Source of the DNA: Centroberyx gerrardi
Lineage: Eukaryota; Chordata; Actinopteri; Beryciformes; Berycidae
Assembly (NCBI RefSeq): GCF_048128805.1
Contig: NC_136010.1
Span: 20,163,480-20,227,479 of the forward strand
Length of the DNA stretch: 64,000 nt
Direction of reading: 5' to 3'
In this document: one piece after another, positions 23,780-35,868 of the stretch
Layout of the letters: each line of letters opens with the position of its first letter
Numbering within the stretch: the first letter of the stretch is position 1
Translations under genes and position numbers: made by a program
Notes under the pieces: generated by a model
Seen by the model: only the letters and a program-made list of their open reading frames with translations
Told to the model about the DNA's origin: nothing
Database searches by the model: none

Positions 23780-24260
23780 GGGAGAGTGATGGTTGAGCGG
23801 GGACTGCAGCACCTCAGTGGCCCCGCGGATGAATGAAGATGCAAATGGAGGGAGGGGGAAGCTAAAGCCTTTAGTGACACTAAGCACACCCCAGAGGCCC
23901 TGGTGCAGAACGCTCAGCCTCAGCACATCAAGGACACAGCCCCTCTGTCTGAGCGTCCCCCTGGCACGCATCACATCCCGTCCATCTACATTTTCATCCA
24001 GACAAACACTTGACTCCTTATGCCGGGGCTGAGCCAATGACAACAGACAGATGTGCTCTCCTGAGAGAATCCAGTTTGATAAGCCGCAGCGCCACAAACT
24101 ATTAAATAACCAAAAAGAAACCATGAGCATAAAAAAACAGAAAGGAGCCCTATTTTACATGAGAATGGATGTGCCTGGAATCCGTCGCCCCACACGTCGG
24201 CTGCGCCTCAGCTGTAAATGTCAATTTCATGTCAGATTCTCCCTCTATTCATCCATGACG
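23780..24260. promoter_or_regulatory. candidate conserved non-coding element
   Basis: A GC-balanced block without microsatellites or splice-bounded frames, set in AT-rich DNA. Part of it (24018-24114) recurs imperfectly about 2.1 kb to the right. Conservation was not measured, so this is inference from composition and local duplication. Confidence 0.3.
24018..24114. repeat. local duplication unit 1, copy 1
   Basis: Shares GAGCCAATGACAA, ACAGATGTG, AGTTTGATAAGCCGC and GCGCCACAAACTATTAAAT with 26100-26185 in the same order, with a few small gaps and substitutions. This is too extended to be chance. Confidence 0.85.
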
Positions 24261-25975
24261 TCTGTGATTGCTTCATATCTTTGCATGAGAATGGTTAGAA
24301 ATGAAGGTTGGCCTATTCTGGCGCTCAGACTTCGGTAGATGAAATGCATCTTCAAGGACCAGATTTCAGACGAACATGTGATCAAGCTCCACTTTATAGC
24401 ATATGAGACTGTGCTAATGTATATATCCCAGGCATCCACTAAGAGCAGCCTCCTGGTGGGACCTTGGCTATACTATGGAGTGTCACTACCATGATGCGGG
24501 CCCCATGTGGCATGTTGTTTCTGCGAGTCATTCAGGCATACAGTTCTCTGGCTTTCCTCTCCACTGGTTACAGAAACACAGGTGAGCCCACAGCAGGTGA
24601 ACCTGTCATAGTCAGCACCTTCAGGATCCTAACAGCCAGCAGGGGAAAACTGAGGGAGGGAAGAAGTTTTGTCACGAAGACTTCCACTGAGCCACCTGGG
24701 AAGCTTTTGTGATGAAGGTGAAACACAAACCACTGCAAAATGTCATTACTATGTGTTACTGACTTTCTACTTCATATGCCAAATATCTAAAAAAAAAAAA
24801 AAAGAAAATTGGTGATGATTTGTTTCTCAAAATTGAATGGAAAGATTTACATTTGATTCAGATCTGCTCTTATCCAAACACTGATCAAGAAAATAAAAGA
24901 TGCAGCTAGAATAATATTAATATTGCAGATGAAGAACATTATCACCTACAGTATGTGGTGTCGGGTTATTTAGGGTAGTAACCTTTCCCATTCAAAGTTC
25001 AAACCCATGCCCTCTTGGCCTTTACGAGTGCTGCACATACAGCTCTCCTTGCGCGGCACTATAATTTGTTTAAATGTTGATTTATGAACTAATTGTCTGT
25101 AATTGCTGCTTAGTGCCACTGTTAATCCAAGCTGTCTGCCTCCTGAAGCATATTAGGCCAGATTTGTATAATGAAGTAATTAGTTCAATTAAGAAGAAGA
25201 AAGTAGGGATAGCATAAAACAGGGAACGAGACGACAGAAAGTACTCCAGTGCCACGAGGATATTTTCTGTCTTGCTATGCTGAAAGTGTTTGTCTCAGCA
25301 GAGTATGTTAAAATGGCCTTGTTATGAGCAAAATGTAACAGTGCGGTGTTATTCTTAATCAAAGCTTGCACATGTCAACAAAGTTAATTTGAATCTTCTA
25401 ATATGGAAATTTTTTATTCTCTGTTGTTTCTGGTGCCAGTTTCTGGACCCAGCAAGGTGCTTCTCCACAGCATTTCATGTATCTATTTCAGCCTGCTAAC
25501 AATCCTCGCTACTTCACACCTTCAAAAATATAGCTCTATATTTTCTATTTGGCTTCTGTCACCCGCCAGAAGCTGCCATCACAACCAAGAGTGTTCCATT
25601 GTCTGCTAGCATTGTCGTTGTTATTAGTCTTTTGGATTGCCTGTGGAGGTATCGGCAGGCTCCGGGGGAAGCAGGCGCCAGGCTGGATAATTAGTTGTTC
25701 TTCGACGCCAGACGGGCACATTGCCGTCACTTGGAGGGGAAATGGAAAGTGGCATCACTATCACAGTAACACCGGAACAACCTTTGGTGCGAGGGCTGGG
25801 TTCCAGCGCATCTGTCACACCACTAGTCATCTACCCACTGGCAAGACAATAATGCTTACCACTCTAGCAAATACACAGCGTGGATAATTACTTTATCTGA
25901 AACGGCATTACTCCTGTCATATTTTATCATAATTAGATGTGGTGTGATGGTATCGATACTGACCGGTTGCTTTGG

Positions 25976-26092
25976 CTCTATTGGACAAAGCAAGTTATCA
26001 GAATAACCCCCAAAAATACTGAATTAAGTATTTTACCTTTACTCATGTTTGCCTATTGTACATGTATTAAATGTTCAGGTAAATCTATTAAT
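25976..26092. repeat. local duplication unit 2, copy 1
   Basis: Shares TTGGACAAAGCAAGTTATCA, GTATTTTACCTTTA and ATTAAATGTTCAGGTAAATC with 26218-26338 in the same order and orientation, about 245 bp away. Confidence 0.85.
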
Positions 26093-26099
26093 AAAAATC

Positions 26100-26185
26100 T
26101 TATGCTGGGCTGAGCCAATGACAAGCGACAGATGTGTCGAGTCTAGTTTGATAAGCCGCTGCGCCACAAACTATTAAATTACCAA
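26100..26185. repeat. local duplication unit 1, copy 2
   Basis: Second copy of the segment at 24018-24114, inserted between the two copies of unit 2, about 2.08 kb from its partner. It is about 10 bp shorter. Confidence 0.85.
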
Positions 26186-26217
26186 ATTATGTATTTTACC
26201 TTTATTCATGTATTCAT

Positions 26218-26338
26218 GGTTCTGTTGGACAAAGCAAGTTATCAGAATAAACTGAAAAAAACCCCCAATACAAAATGATGTATTTTACCTTTATTTATTT
26301 ATGCCTTTTGTATCTATTAAATGTTCAGGTAAATCTAT
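26218..26338. repeat. local duplication unit 2, copy 2
   Basis: Second copy of 25976-26092; it overlaps the probable 3' UTR end of the minus-strand tmdd1 gene. An extra partial copy of the GTATTTTACCTTTA phrase lies at about 26190-26215. Confidence 0.85.
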
Positions 26339-26348
26339 TGATCCCAAT

Positions 26349-26354
26349 TTTATT
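26349..26354 (-). terminator. candidate tmdd1 polyadenylation signal
   Basis: AATAAA on the minus strand 47 nt after the tmdd1 stop codon. A second AATAAA lies at 26290-26295, inside the local duplication, and could be an alternative site. Confidence 0.5.
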
Positions 26355-26400
26355 TGTATGGCTCCCTGCTGGGCTATAGCAGAAGCCACCTCTCTGGACG

Positions 26401-26637
26401 TTATATGTCATACAATGAGCGCCTGGCTCGAGCTGTTCGTCTCTGTGCGCAGGGGCAGTTCAACTGGTTCCATTGGGGCATTTGGATGATGAGGAGGAGT
26501 AAGAGGCACATTAACTGCATGCTTAGCAGGATAAATTCGATCGCCACCCAAACTTGGTCCTTTGGCCCCTTCTGGTACGAAGGGATGGGAGCCCGCACTA
26601 CAATCAGATCCAGGTCACAGCACGTCAGATCCCTCAC

Positions 26638-26682
<45 letters not shown>

Positions 26683-29545
26683 CACGCACGCACACACACA
26701 CACACACACGCACACACACACACACACAAAGACAGACACACTTCCATCATACAGGACTGTGGCAGTATTATTATCACAGGAGCCACCCACCTGTTTCTGT
26801 CTCTCTATTTTTAACTTTAAGTTTTAACTTGAATGAAGTGCCTGGGAGAAAATGGCAAAAAAAATAAAATAAAAATAAAAAATTGACAGGTGATAATTAC
26901 ATTTTTGAATTTGCGGGTGTCCTGGGAACAAATAGTCCTCGTTTAGTGAGGGTGTTGATGCTGAGGAGTAATGAGTTGGAAGCATGCCCACGGCCACCAA
27001 ATCTAATCTGGCATCTCATCTAAACACTTAATAGATGTAGGGTTCAGTGAAACATTATATCATTTGTCATTCTGACAGCCTCCAGAGGGATAACCCAAAT
27101 ATCTACTGTTGACATCAATAGAAGATGTTTTCTGATCCAAGATATTTGGGCTTTTCAAGTTAGACAAGACAACAAGTGTCAAGACATGGTCAACCATCCC
27201 TATTACTATCTGTATGGTATAGTAAAAAACAAGATGACATATTAGTGCACTACAAAATGACCATACCTTTTCTTCTTTGGACTTGCTGGTCTGTATGGTT
27301 GTAGATCTCTGTGTCTGGTTGGACTGATAGCAACTTTAAAGAGCTGACATGTGTGTGGTAGTCTTCAACATAACGTTTCAGACTGAGGGCTTTGTCCTGG
27401 TTGATGTTCTTCCCCACTTCTGTGAAAACACAACACTGGAGCAATCAAAAGCATTCTCCGTCAGTTGAAGCGCCAAATATTTTTTATGTATTTCACTGTA
27501 CGGCTGGTTGTAAATTTGAATTTAATTGTTGTTTTCTTGCACTGTACATAATTAGTCCCGGCAGTAGAACAACTGCTGTCCCTCAATTCTGAATAAAACA
27601 AAACGAACCAGTCAGGTCTCTGTGTATGAGTAGACCTTTTCAGAACTATAACCAAGTGCATGATAATTGCTGCGTTCTGCATCCACACACCCGTTTTCAT
27701 CTAAGCGTAAATAGCTTTCGTAGAGTTGCTGCCACTGTCCCCCCCCCCCCCTTGTCTTATAACTCATCTCTGCCCATCCCCTTCTTCTCTTTTCCTACTC
27801 CAACGCTGCTGATGAAAGGAGCAGATGGTTTGTTCTGAGGCTGGTGTCAGCTCCACTGAGTCCTCTGTCAGATCATTTACACCTCCTTCTATCCAACGCC
27901 ACTCGGCTGTGGAGCTTCGTGCACACTGGACTGCAACACATGCCAGAGACTGGCAGCGTGCAAAATATGCCACTTTTGAAGTTCCAATTAAAATGAATCT
28001 CAAAGTAATGAAGCAATTACACACTGTTGTTAAAGTCTTGAAGAGGCCTTCTCGACCGAAATAAACCAATTTTGAAAATACACTACAGTATACCCAAATG
28101 AGGCTTTGTTCCAATTTCCTTTTGTCAAGGGACTCTATTCATACTCTTGCTGTGATGTCTGCTCATGAGATTTGCTGCTATCAGCAACACTGTGCTGTAC
28201 ATAGAAAGTAAACTGGTTCAATTTGAAACCCATTACATTAGTAGCACCGCACTGAACTATTGTGTGTAAAAATAGTTTACTGCTACTGACACACAGTATC
28301 ACATGTGCTGTCCCCCCTCGCCTCGCTCTCTCTCTCTCTCTTTATTTGTTTCTTACCAACGGCGATGTCAGTCCTGCCGATGTGCTGCAAGGCACGAGAA
28401 AGCCTGTCGTAGTAGGTCTGCTCGCCGTACTTCAGCAGCCAGTCTGTCAGAGCCGCCCGGCACTGAGCCTCCCTATCTAGTAAACACAAAACATATGGCC
28501 CTCAGTCAGACAGGTCTGTGACAGTCAGCTCACTGCCACAAACTCCCCAAGCTGAGCCGGACATGGGAGAAACAGACAGGTAGTACTCCTTAGTGGGCTT
28601 TTCTTGGAAAGTCCTTATTGAGTGTCAGCCTCGTTACACACCATAGCGACATTAAGCAGAACATTCTGGTCTTTGCAGTCTCTTCAGACTATAACTCCTT
28701 GGGGTAATGCAGACATTAGTAGACGTGTATGACGTGTGACGTGTGTGGTCCAAAGTGACAAAGGTGCAGGGTGAGATGTGTTTCAGATGATGGTGAGTGC
28801 CTACCAGCGTCAGAAGAGGCTTCTCTCCTGACTCGAGGCTGGAGGTCTAGCTGATTTTTCTCCAGTGACAGGCGCTCGAGGTGCTGGAAGATGTTCTCCT
28901 CTGGGTGAGAGAGCGCAAACAGGAGGTCCTCGCATTCCTTGCATGTCAGCAGCTCCACCAGACGCTCCAACTGATGGACATCAATGTCTTCTGCCACTGT
29001 AGGGTCAGAACAGACGGTGCTGAAAATGCTAAACCAACCCAGTTCTCTACAGAGAGTAGTTACAGCAGTTTAGCCAGTTGCCCTGAGAGGTTCATAGGTA
29101 ACTAACTGGTATTCAACTGAGTGGACAGCCTCTGTTTACTGTCACACAAGGACATGACCGTATACACGGTAAAGGACCATATCATTGCAGGTATAAATTC
29201 CAGTTAATGAAGCGTAGTGCTGACACTACACAACAGTAATGTACTGCAGCATGGCTCTCAATTAGCAAGTGCTGCTTGTGTGGTGTGAAACTGTCATATT
29301 ACCCTCTTCAGCTGTAAAAATAGAAACTGAATTATCAACATTTCACAACAGGCAACAGAACAGCCTTCAAATTTAGAGTCTATTCAGACTTGCTGTGATT
29401 TTTTTTTCTTTTTCCAATTGACTTCCATGCTTGCTGATGATGTAACCCTAGCTGCTGCAGGAAATTTGCTCTCACCTGTGTCGTCTCCGAGGCTTGAGCT
29501 CAGAAGTAGATAGAAGAGGAAGGGGAAAAGGCCCCAGAGCTTCAT
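26401..29545 (-). CDS. tmdd1: transmembrane and death domain protein 1-like (tmdd1), 5 exons
   Basis: Minus-strand coding exons 29476-29545, 28805-28996, 28357-28476, 27267-27419 and 26401-26636 have GT/AG borders and every intron is phase 1 (771 nt, 256 residues). Layout: signal peptide MKLWGLFPFLFYLLLSSSLG (1-20); an ectodomain with a Cys-containing helix (about 29-70), a dibasic RVRR (about 79) and a death-like helical region (about 95-145: ALTDWLLKYG, YYDRLSRALQHIGRTDIA, GKNINQDKALSLK); sequon N168; membrane span 211-230; basic tail QRRTARARRSLYDI. The order suggests a type I membrane protein. Exons 1-4 resemble TMDD1 as I remember it (the GR-x-D-A ... GKN-x-NQ segment). The last exon is inferred from phase, acceptor and topology. 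Function unknown. It is convergent with slc26a9. Confidence 0.75.
26640..26727. repeat. (CA)n microsatellite abutting the tmdd1 last-exon acceptor
   Basis: About 88 bp of CA with a few CG interruptions. On the minus strand it reads (TG)n and runs straight into TTAG, the proposed 3' splice site of tmdd1 exon 5 at 26637-26640. Long frames across it are artefacts. Confidence 0.95.
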
Positions 29546-32500
29546 GTCTGCTGTAGAAGTAAACTCTGCACACAATCTCGGGAGTTTATTTTCAAACCTT
29601 TTCAATTTGTTGATTTTTAAACAATGGAACTGTTTGCATTGCATTCTTTGCTCTTTGGAACAGCCAATCACCATACAAAGGCGTTCATGTAATAAGAAAG
29701 CATTCTTTTTTTTCTCACAGGTCCCTGCTTAATGCCAGTTAGTTAGCACACATTAGGCAATATATTAACAACTTGCGCTATATGTGCTAATGTGGATATG
29801 GTGCGATACTGGGTAACTTATTGAAAAGAATTACTATATAAATGTGTGTGACTGTACTTTTGTGTAATACAGCAGAGGTTGTGGTTTGATGCACACCTCT
29901 GTTGCAGATGAACTAGTACTAGACTGCAGAAGGACAGATGTCGGGGCATCTTCCCAATAATATCTTGGCTTGCACGATGCCTCTACTCCTCACTGTGTTT
30001 CTATATTGCCTGAAAGACTAGCATTGCTGTCTCTACAATAACAATGCACATGAAAGCCTGTCATTGCTAAGTTACTTTTTGAGGCCACTGGGAAAAAAAT
30101 CCATTCCATGCCAATGAGAGCAAGAGGGTGCATTTATGTTTATATGAGAGTACCCACAAGCATAACCATGGGCCAGAAATATGTTTCTTTGCTCTTTGGT
30201 ATTGTTGTTTCACATTTAAAAGGGTCTCCAAAGGGGAATTGATTGGAGGGAACCAAAAACAAAACAGACCCCGGCAGCGAGGGGGCACACTCACAAACCT
30301 CTAGATGCTAACGCTCTGTTTTATTCAAAATTCTATTGAACTTAAAAGCTTTATGCAGACCAGGACTGGTTGACAAACCCTGCAGTTAGAGACTCAGCTT
30401 TGGAAAAACTACAAAGACTGCATATGGAATTTGTATCACTCACATTACAAATATGTGTGTAATGCGCATATTGTGTGTTGAAAATGGAATAGTGGCAAAA
30501 TGGAGGTATGGAACAGGAAAGTAATCACAGCAGCGGACATGAGCTGATTATGTTTGACTTTCCGTTTTGATACTGGGAGAGAACTGTGGTGGGAATAGCT
30601 GAGATGCATCTCTTTAGCAGGGAGCAACATGTAATGACATCATGGTGTGGGTTAGAGTGAGGGCGTGTTTCAAATTGATAATAAACTTAATTTGCTGAAC
30701 TGTAAAGGTTGTTGTGTGGGCTGGGTCTCAGATTCTGCACGCTGGCTAATGAAAAAATCATGCTCTGGGGTTGAGAAGCACAGTACAGGGGTGTGGGTGG
30801 TATAATGGCTCCATGTAATGATTGGAAATGTTGCACTTGTGGAAACACCAGACAGAGCACGAGGTCAGGGAATTTATTCATGTCACCGAGTTGATTACAA
30901 CATTAAGTACAATATTTCTGTAATGATAATACATGCATAACATATCATGCACTATATGTTCCAGGAATAAATACATACACATTTCTATACAATAACTTTC
31001 ACATATCACATAATGCTGTAGGATCGTGTGAAAAACTTTAACAGTTCAGGTCAACAGTAATTCATATAGTTTCCATTAAATTGAGTGTAGATCGTGGTAG
31101 GAACACATTACTGCTTTGACTTCTGACTTGGATGACTTCTGATATTCTGACTGTTAACTCGTGAAGTTGCATCCCCATGTCTCTTACACTTCACACCACT
31201 GAAATCTGGTTGAGTAGAGATACAGACTCCGGTGGAATGAAGGATAGAACACATGGAATGTTCTTGCAGACAGGATGAAAAAATTCTCTGAAATGTAAGA
31301 AACACATGCACAGTGTAGAAAAATTATACTGCTTCGTTGAAATCCAATCCCAGTATTTGATATTCATCCCAGGTTTCCCACAGTAATATACCAAAATAAG
31401 CCTCAATGTGTTCTCTCTTCAGTGAGTGCACTAAGTTAACATTATGCAAGGCCTTAAGCTTTACTTTCAGTGTGGCGCTTCAGAAGGGAGGCTGACCCTG
31501 GCACCTGGTGTTTGGGACTGTATGATTTATGAGGAAGCCTTGGAGGGAGAGGCGGTGGCAAGGAGTGCAGCAGGAACTGGATCCTGGCCTCTCCCTGTAC
31601 TTGAATTTGAGTTTGAACCTGAGCCTGAGCCTGAGCGAGACCAGGCCTGCCCTGCTCTTTGGCTCCAGGGCTTCGGGCCGCTGTTGAAATCCTGGGCTCT
31701 GGCACATTATCACAGGCCCGAGCTGAGCGACTGTTTAGTCATCACTGGTGCAACCCCACCATGGCCAGCCTCACTATCTGTCCGCCGCAGAGTCCCCCTC
31801 CTGGGGAAACACGACTCCAACCACTGGCCCTTTCCTCCCCACACCTGCACAGTTGCTTTTGGATAGTGATACATTTGCCTATCTCACTCATGTAGACTTG
31901 CACACAAGTTCACACAACCGCCGCCCTCCTCCACCCAAAAAATTCTGTTCATCTTAATGGAATGTGCTGTATGATTCTTCCAGGTGAAACAATCATTTTA
32001 ACAGATTAGCTATGGAGTACATCTGTAACAGACTGGTGGTTATGATATAGTAGATATAGACAAACCTATTGTGTGAAGTATTTACAAGATTACAATTTCA
32101 GATCCCTCTGTGCATGGATAAATATCTTACCTTGCTTAAAATGCACCACTCACCTTTTTGCTCTTTTAATTCCCCAGTGGTTATACGAATGCAGGTTTGA
32201 AAAGCGAACAATGGCAATGTTCACAGGAGAGAAAAGTCTTCATGAGGTGCAGGAGGTAGAACTGACAAGGCGCTATCCGTCTTCCCTCTGACTTTTTTCT
32301 CTACCTGATTCAGGTATTGGTATTTTAGAGGACTGCAAGGACCAATAGGATGCTGGCACCTGAGCTAGACCACCCCCCTTTTCAGCAATAAAGAGCAGCC
32401 ACACCCTGCAATGTGGCGTGGTTTTATTGCCAAGACTTGACAAAAGCACTAATAAACACTGAAACATGAATGAGGTAAAAGGAGTGTTCCCAAAAGCGGC

Positions 32501-33602
32501 CATACTGCCAGAATTAGGAAATTGACTATAACATAAGTATCATCATCACCAAATTTTAGATCAACATTTTTTCAACTTCATCAGACTTCAAATATGAAAC
32601 AAGGGGATTACATGTAATATACTGCAGGGCCCTTGATAGATTTCCTAAAGGGCCTCATCATCATTCAAAGTATTTGATGAGTTTCTGCACTGTAATTTGC
32701 TTCAGTTCGGCTCATTCTCTAGAGGAAGCTCCAATCTTCATTAAGCATTGAGCATTTCTGTTGCATTTCAGAACGCCTCTCAGCCCATTTTACATCAATT
32801 CTCCTTGCAATATTTGAGAGATAATTTGCTTGAATTTATGAAAAGAAATAATTTTAGTCTTTGTAATTAGTCACAGTGCTGAATGTTACACCTCTGAGCA
32901 GCGTTCATCCCTAGAGTCATTATAATCCACATGGAAATATGATATCATAATAATTCAGCAATACAGTTAGCTGTATTGCCATGCACACTGTATTGTAACT
33001 TTGCTTCTTTTTTGGCAAACGCCCATTTCTCAAAACATACATTTTGTCTGTTTCTTAGCAAGCAACTTTGCAGCTCTGTTCTATAGCTGCAAGTATATCT
33101 CCTCCCTTCAGCCTTACATGAAAAATGGGGCGACACCCAACATCCCTCACTGTGAAAAGGCTGTGACTCTGTGAAAAGCATTCCTACCCCTCACAATAGA
33201 GGGGCCAGGGGGATGGGTGAGGAGGAACAGTCCCGGCACATTCCTGAGGTCTAGCTGCACCAAGCCTCACCTGACAAGATATTTCTCTTGAGAGCACATT
33301 CATTTGAGTCCAATCTTCTTTATATGTGATTTTATTGACAAGGACACCAATATCTTTGAGTTATGAGCTGTTGCTCTCCAGAGACAGACTGTGCTTTACC
33401 TCTGTGTTCTGTGTGGGCCAGATAGCTCTGGACAGTGCAACTTGTTGGGGGTAATCTTTTGGAGCAGCGGAAGGTGACAGCTGAAAAACGAGCCTTTAAA
33501 AGCACTCAGATCTGAGGCACCCCCGTGTCTGGCTTACTAACCACAGGAACAAAGAGTTCACAGGAGAATTTCATAGTTGCATAGGCTCTGTTGCATTGTA
33601 GG
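29546..33602. other. upstream flank of tmdd1, no supported gene
   Basis: A 5' UTR exon of tmdd1 may lie here: a TCTACAG acceptor-like site sits just upstream of the ATG at 29545. A GC-richer block at 31480-31870 carries open frames on both strands (including a GAGCCT hexamer run near 31618-31638) but no matching splice structure or known domain. The rest is AT-rich with nothing evident. Confidence 0.5.
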
Positions 33603-33749
33603 ATGGAGTGTCTCTTACTGTTACTTTTATGTTGTTATGTAACTGGATATATAATAAAAGGCATTCAAACATATTCTTATTCTTTTGACAGCTATGAAGA
33701 CTATGATACTGGCAAGTATGCATCAGTGTGTATCAAATGGATTAACTGA
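33603..33749 (+). other. small ORF with signal-peptide-like start, uncertain
   Basis: A 48-codon frame begins MECLLLLLLCCYVTGY, a textbook hydrophobic leader, and continues with an acidic tyrosine-rich DSYEDYDTGK before stopping. A TTTAAAA TATA-like box lies about 110 bp upstream (33493), and TTTTGACAG (acceptor-like) and AA|GTATGC (donor-like) sites lie inside. It could be a short secreted peptide, the first exon of an unrecognised gene, or chance. No similarity recognised. Confidence 0.2.
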
Positions 33750-34511
33750 TGTGTCCTTAAAGTACCTAGCAGAGGTGTGTGCTGTTGTTGGGAAACTGTC
33801 TCAGATTAGATTAAAAGGCCTTTTGTTAAAGTACCATTAACATAGCAGCTCCTATCCTTGAAAAACACTGTGGTTATTAAGATTTTTCATGGATATTACT
33901 CAAAAACTGTTACAAAAAGTTAAACATCAAACACTGAACTACAACAAACAGTTCAGAAAGTCTGTTGGCTCCCCTATTCAACAAGCTCTACTCAGTAGAT
34001 GTGATTGCTGCTGGCTTATGAGCTTCAGATCAAGTCTAGGGATCTTTCTGGCCAATTATACGTTAAAAGTTATGCATGAATTGTTGCCTGCTCTATCAAT
34101 TAGCTGCCCTTTGCTTCAGGGTGTCACCAAGATAGCATCAGTCAAATGTGTTTTATACACTTAACATCCATCACTGTTTCTGGGAAGATCATCCCTTAAA
34201 TGGACTCTGTTTGCTTAACTTTTCAAAGCCTTGTCCCAGAAGAAGTTGTCCCTCAGGTTTCCGTTGTTCAGAAAAGAAACCTTTTTTTTTTTTTTTATAA
34301 CAAAAAGAAAATCTGCATGGTTTTCGAGCTTGACTTGAATTTTGGGCTCATTGGGAGTAGTACCTCAAAGTTGACAGGTTGGTCAATAGTGCATTCGGTC
34401 CTGAGGTGTCTGAAAACATGCGCCTCCATGTTTTTCTGTAAAGAACAAGCAGGGTTACTGGTAAGAAACACAGTTATTCAGATGTTTAGGGGTGAGCGCT
34501 GACCCTTACAG

Positions 34512-34662
34512 AGAAAGATTTGTTGAATGAAGAGGAGCTGTATTTCAACACTGGACTCCCTGAAGGCAGCACACAGAGCGAAGGCTCCGTTGGAACACGT
34601 CACTGTGAGGAATGTGAGCTTCCCTCCGAGCCTCCAAGATGCCATATCAGCAAGCTGATGTT
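34512..34662 (+). other. possible isolated coding exon, uncertain
   Basis: Bounded by CCCTTACAG and a consensus GTAAGTG donor. One frame is open throughout (phase 1 in, phase 2 out) and encodes an acidic segment (NEEELYFNTGLPEGS) followed by a Cys-rich HCEECELPSEPPRCH. The minus strand is also open (34510-34645) with its own GTAAGG donor, so the strand is uncertain. No partner exon was found. Confidence 0.22.
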
Positions 34663-34959
34663 GTAAGTGCATATGGTGGTGTGAAAAACAACTCAATAAA
34701 ACAAAACTCTTGACTTTGAACCTCCACAGATTGGTCAAACACTGCATTGTTATTATAAGATCATTGTATCTTTCTTTTCAACTCTTATTTTGAACAGCAT
34801 CTTATTTCAATGATTCTATAGAGACTCAATTGTGTGAAGTGCAGTATTTTACATAATACACTCTTAACAGGACATGATCTCTGACAAATTCATAACCGAA
34901 CAATCATCATTTCTAACAGCTTTGGTGGACAGCATGTAGCTAACATGACAGCAAATAAA

Positions 34960-35125
34960 ATTTCAAAATAAAAGCACCCTTGACCAAATACAATTTTCAC
35001 CCTACAGGTCACATCTTAACAGTGGTCATCTCCACTCCCTTGCATTTGAGCCATTCAGTTGGAATGAAATAGTTTATTTCCATTACCATGAAAATATGGC
35101 ACTTACTTGCCAGTAGTGAATACAC
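34960..35125. repeat. dispersed repeat family 2, copy A
   Basis: Shares ATTTCAAAATAA, AATACAATTTTCA, CTTAACA and GCCATTCAGTT-GAATGAAA in order with 55462-55636. Degenerate and non-coding; family not recognised. The right end is approximate. Confidence 0.65.
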
Positions 35126-35776
35126 TCTGGTCATCCACTCTGCAAAGTACTGCAGCTCAGTGTGGCCTGGTATTACAGTAAGGGAGGCGGGGGTGTTGGT
35201 TGAAGTATGTATGCAAGTAACAGCTTTTTCTTAGGGAACTGGAGGCATTTTAGTCCGCAAGATGAATAGCAAAACTGCAGAGTGTAGGAGTGAACCGCCA
35301 CTGGTATAATAATTTGCATCAATCTACATGTACATTAGAATGAAAAATGTATTGGACTATGATACTTTAATTCAGAAATCTGCAAACTAATGACAAACAT
35401 AATGTTACATAAATGTTCAGGTTGTTACAGATGCTGGTTGTTTATTCATGTATGTGTCATGAAACATGTCAAAGCCACTATACTGTATGTGCTATGTAAA
35501 ACCCACATTAATAAAAAAGTATATATATTGTTCTACATCCCTGCCTGAAAACCCAAGATCTACCCCAAAACAAAAGTAAATAAGTCCACCTATGAATAAT
35601 GAAACAAAAGAGCCTTTCATTTTTTTACATCATAGTATTTGCTTTAGAGGCTTTTGACATTTACAGTGATTTGAATGTTTTTGTGCTGAGATTCCTGGGT
35701 GTCGGCCCTGTCTGCAGGCTCTATAGCCTCAGGCCGCCCAGAGGATGTCTCTGTGCCTTGATACTCCCCATTTCTT

Positions 35777-35777
<1 letters not shown>

Positions 35778-35864
<87 letters not shown>
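35778..35864. repeat. (CT)n microsatellite
   Basis: About 87 bp of nearly pure CT. On the plus strand this is a polypyrimidine tract able to form triplex DNA. Confidence 0.95.

Positions 35865-35868
<4 letters not shown>

Larger units (their letters stand above)
17960..26348. other. intergenic region between convergent slc26a9 and tmdd1
   Basis: About 8.4 kb with no supported exon. Content: a weak CTCF-like motif (18005-18020), poly(T) at 18732-18754, a MITE-like element (19051-19268), a perfect hairpin (20366-20407), a candidate regulatory block around 23780-24260, and locally duplicated segments (24018-24114, 25976-26338). Several stretches (20650-20900, 23780-24260) are less AT-rich and unlike the repeats, as enhancers often are. 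Confidence 0.55.

Noticed and set aside
23651..24130. 159-codon minus-strand frame
   Set aside because: No domain or splice partners; overlaps a duplicated segment that looks regulatory.
26354..26827. 157-codon plus-strand frame over the tmdd1 last exon and CA repeat
   Set aside because: Half of it is Thr-His from the microsatellite; the minus strand explains the non-repeat part in the right phase.
27092..27152. Inverted words CCAAATATCT / AGATATTTGG in a tmdd1 intron
   Set aside because: Short stem with a loop of about 40 bases; likely chance in AT-rich DNA.
31444..31866. 140-codon plus-strand frame with Glu-Pro-Glu repeats, and overlapping minus frames
   Set aside because: Open on both strands because of a GAGCCT hexamer run; no known protein, leader or splice context.
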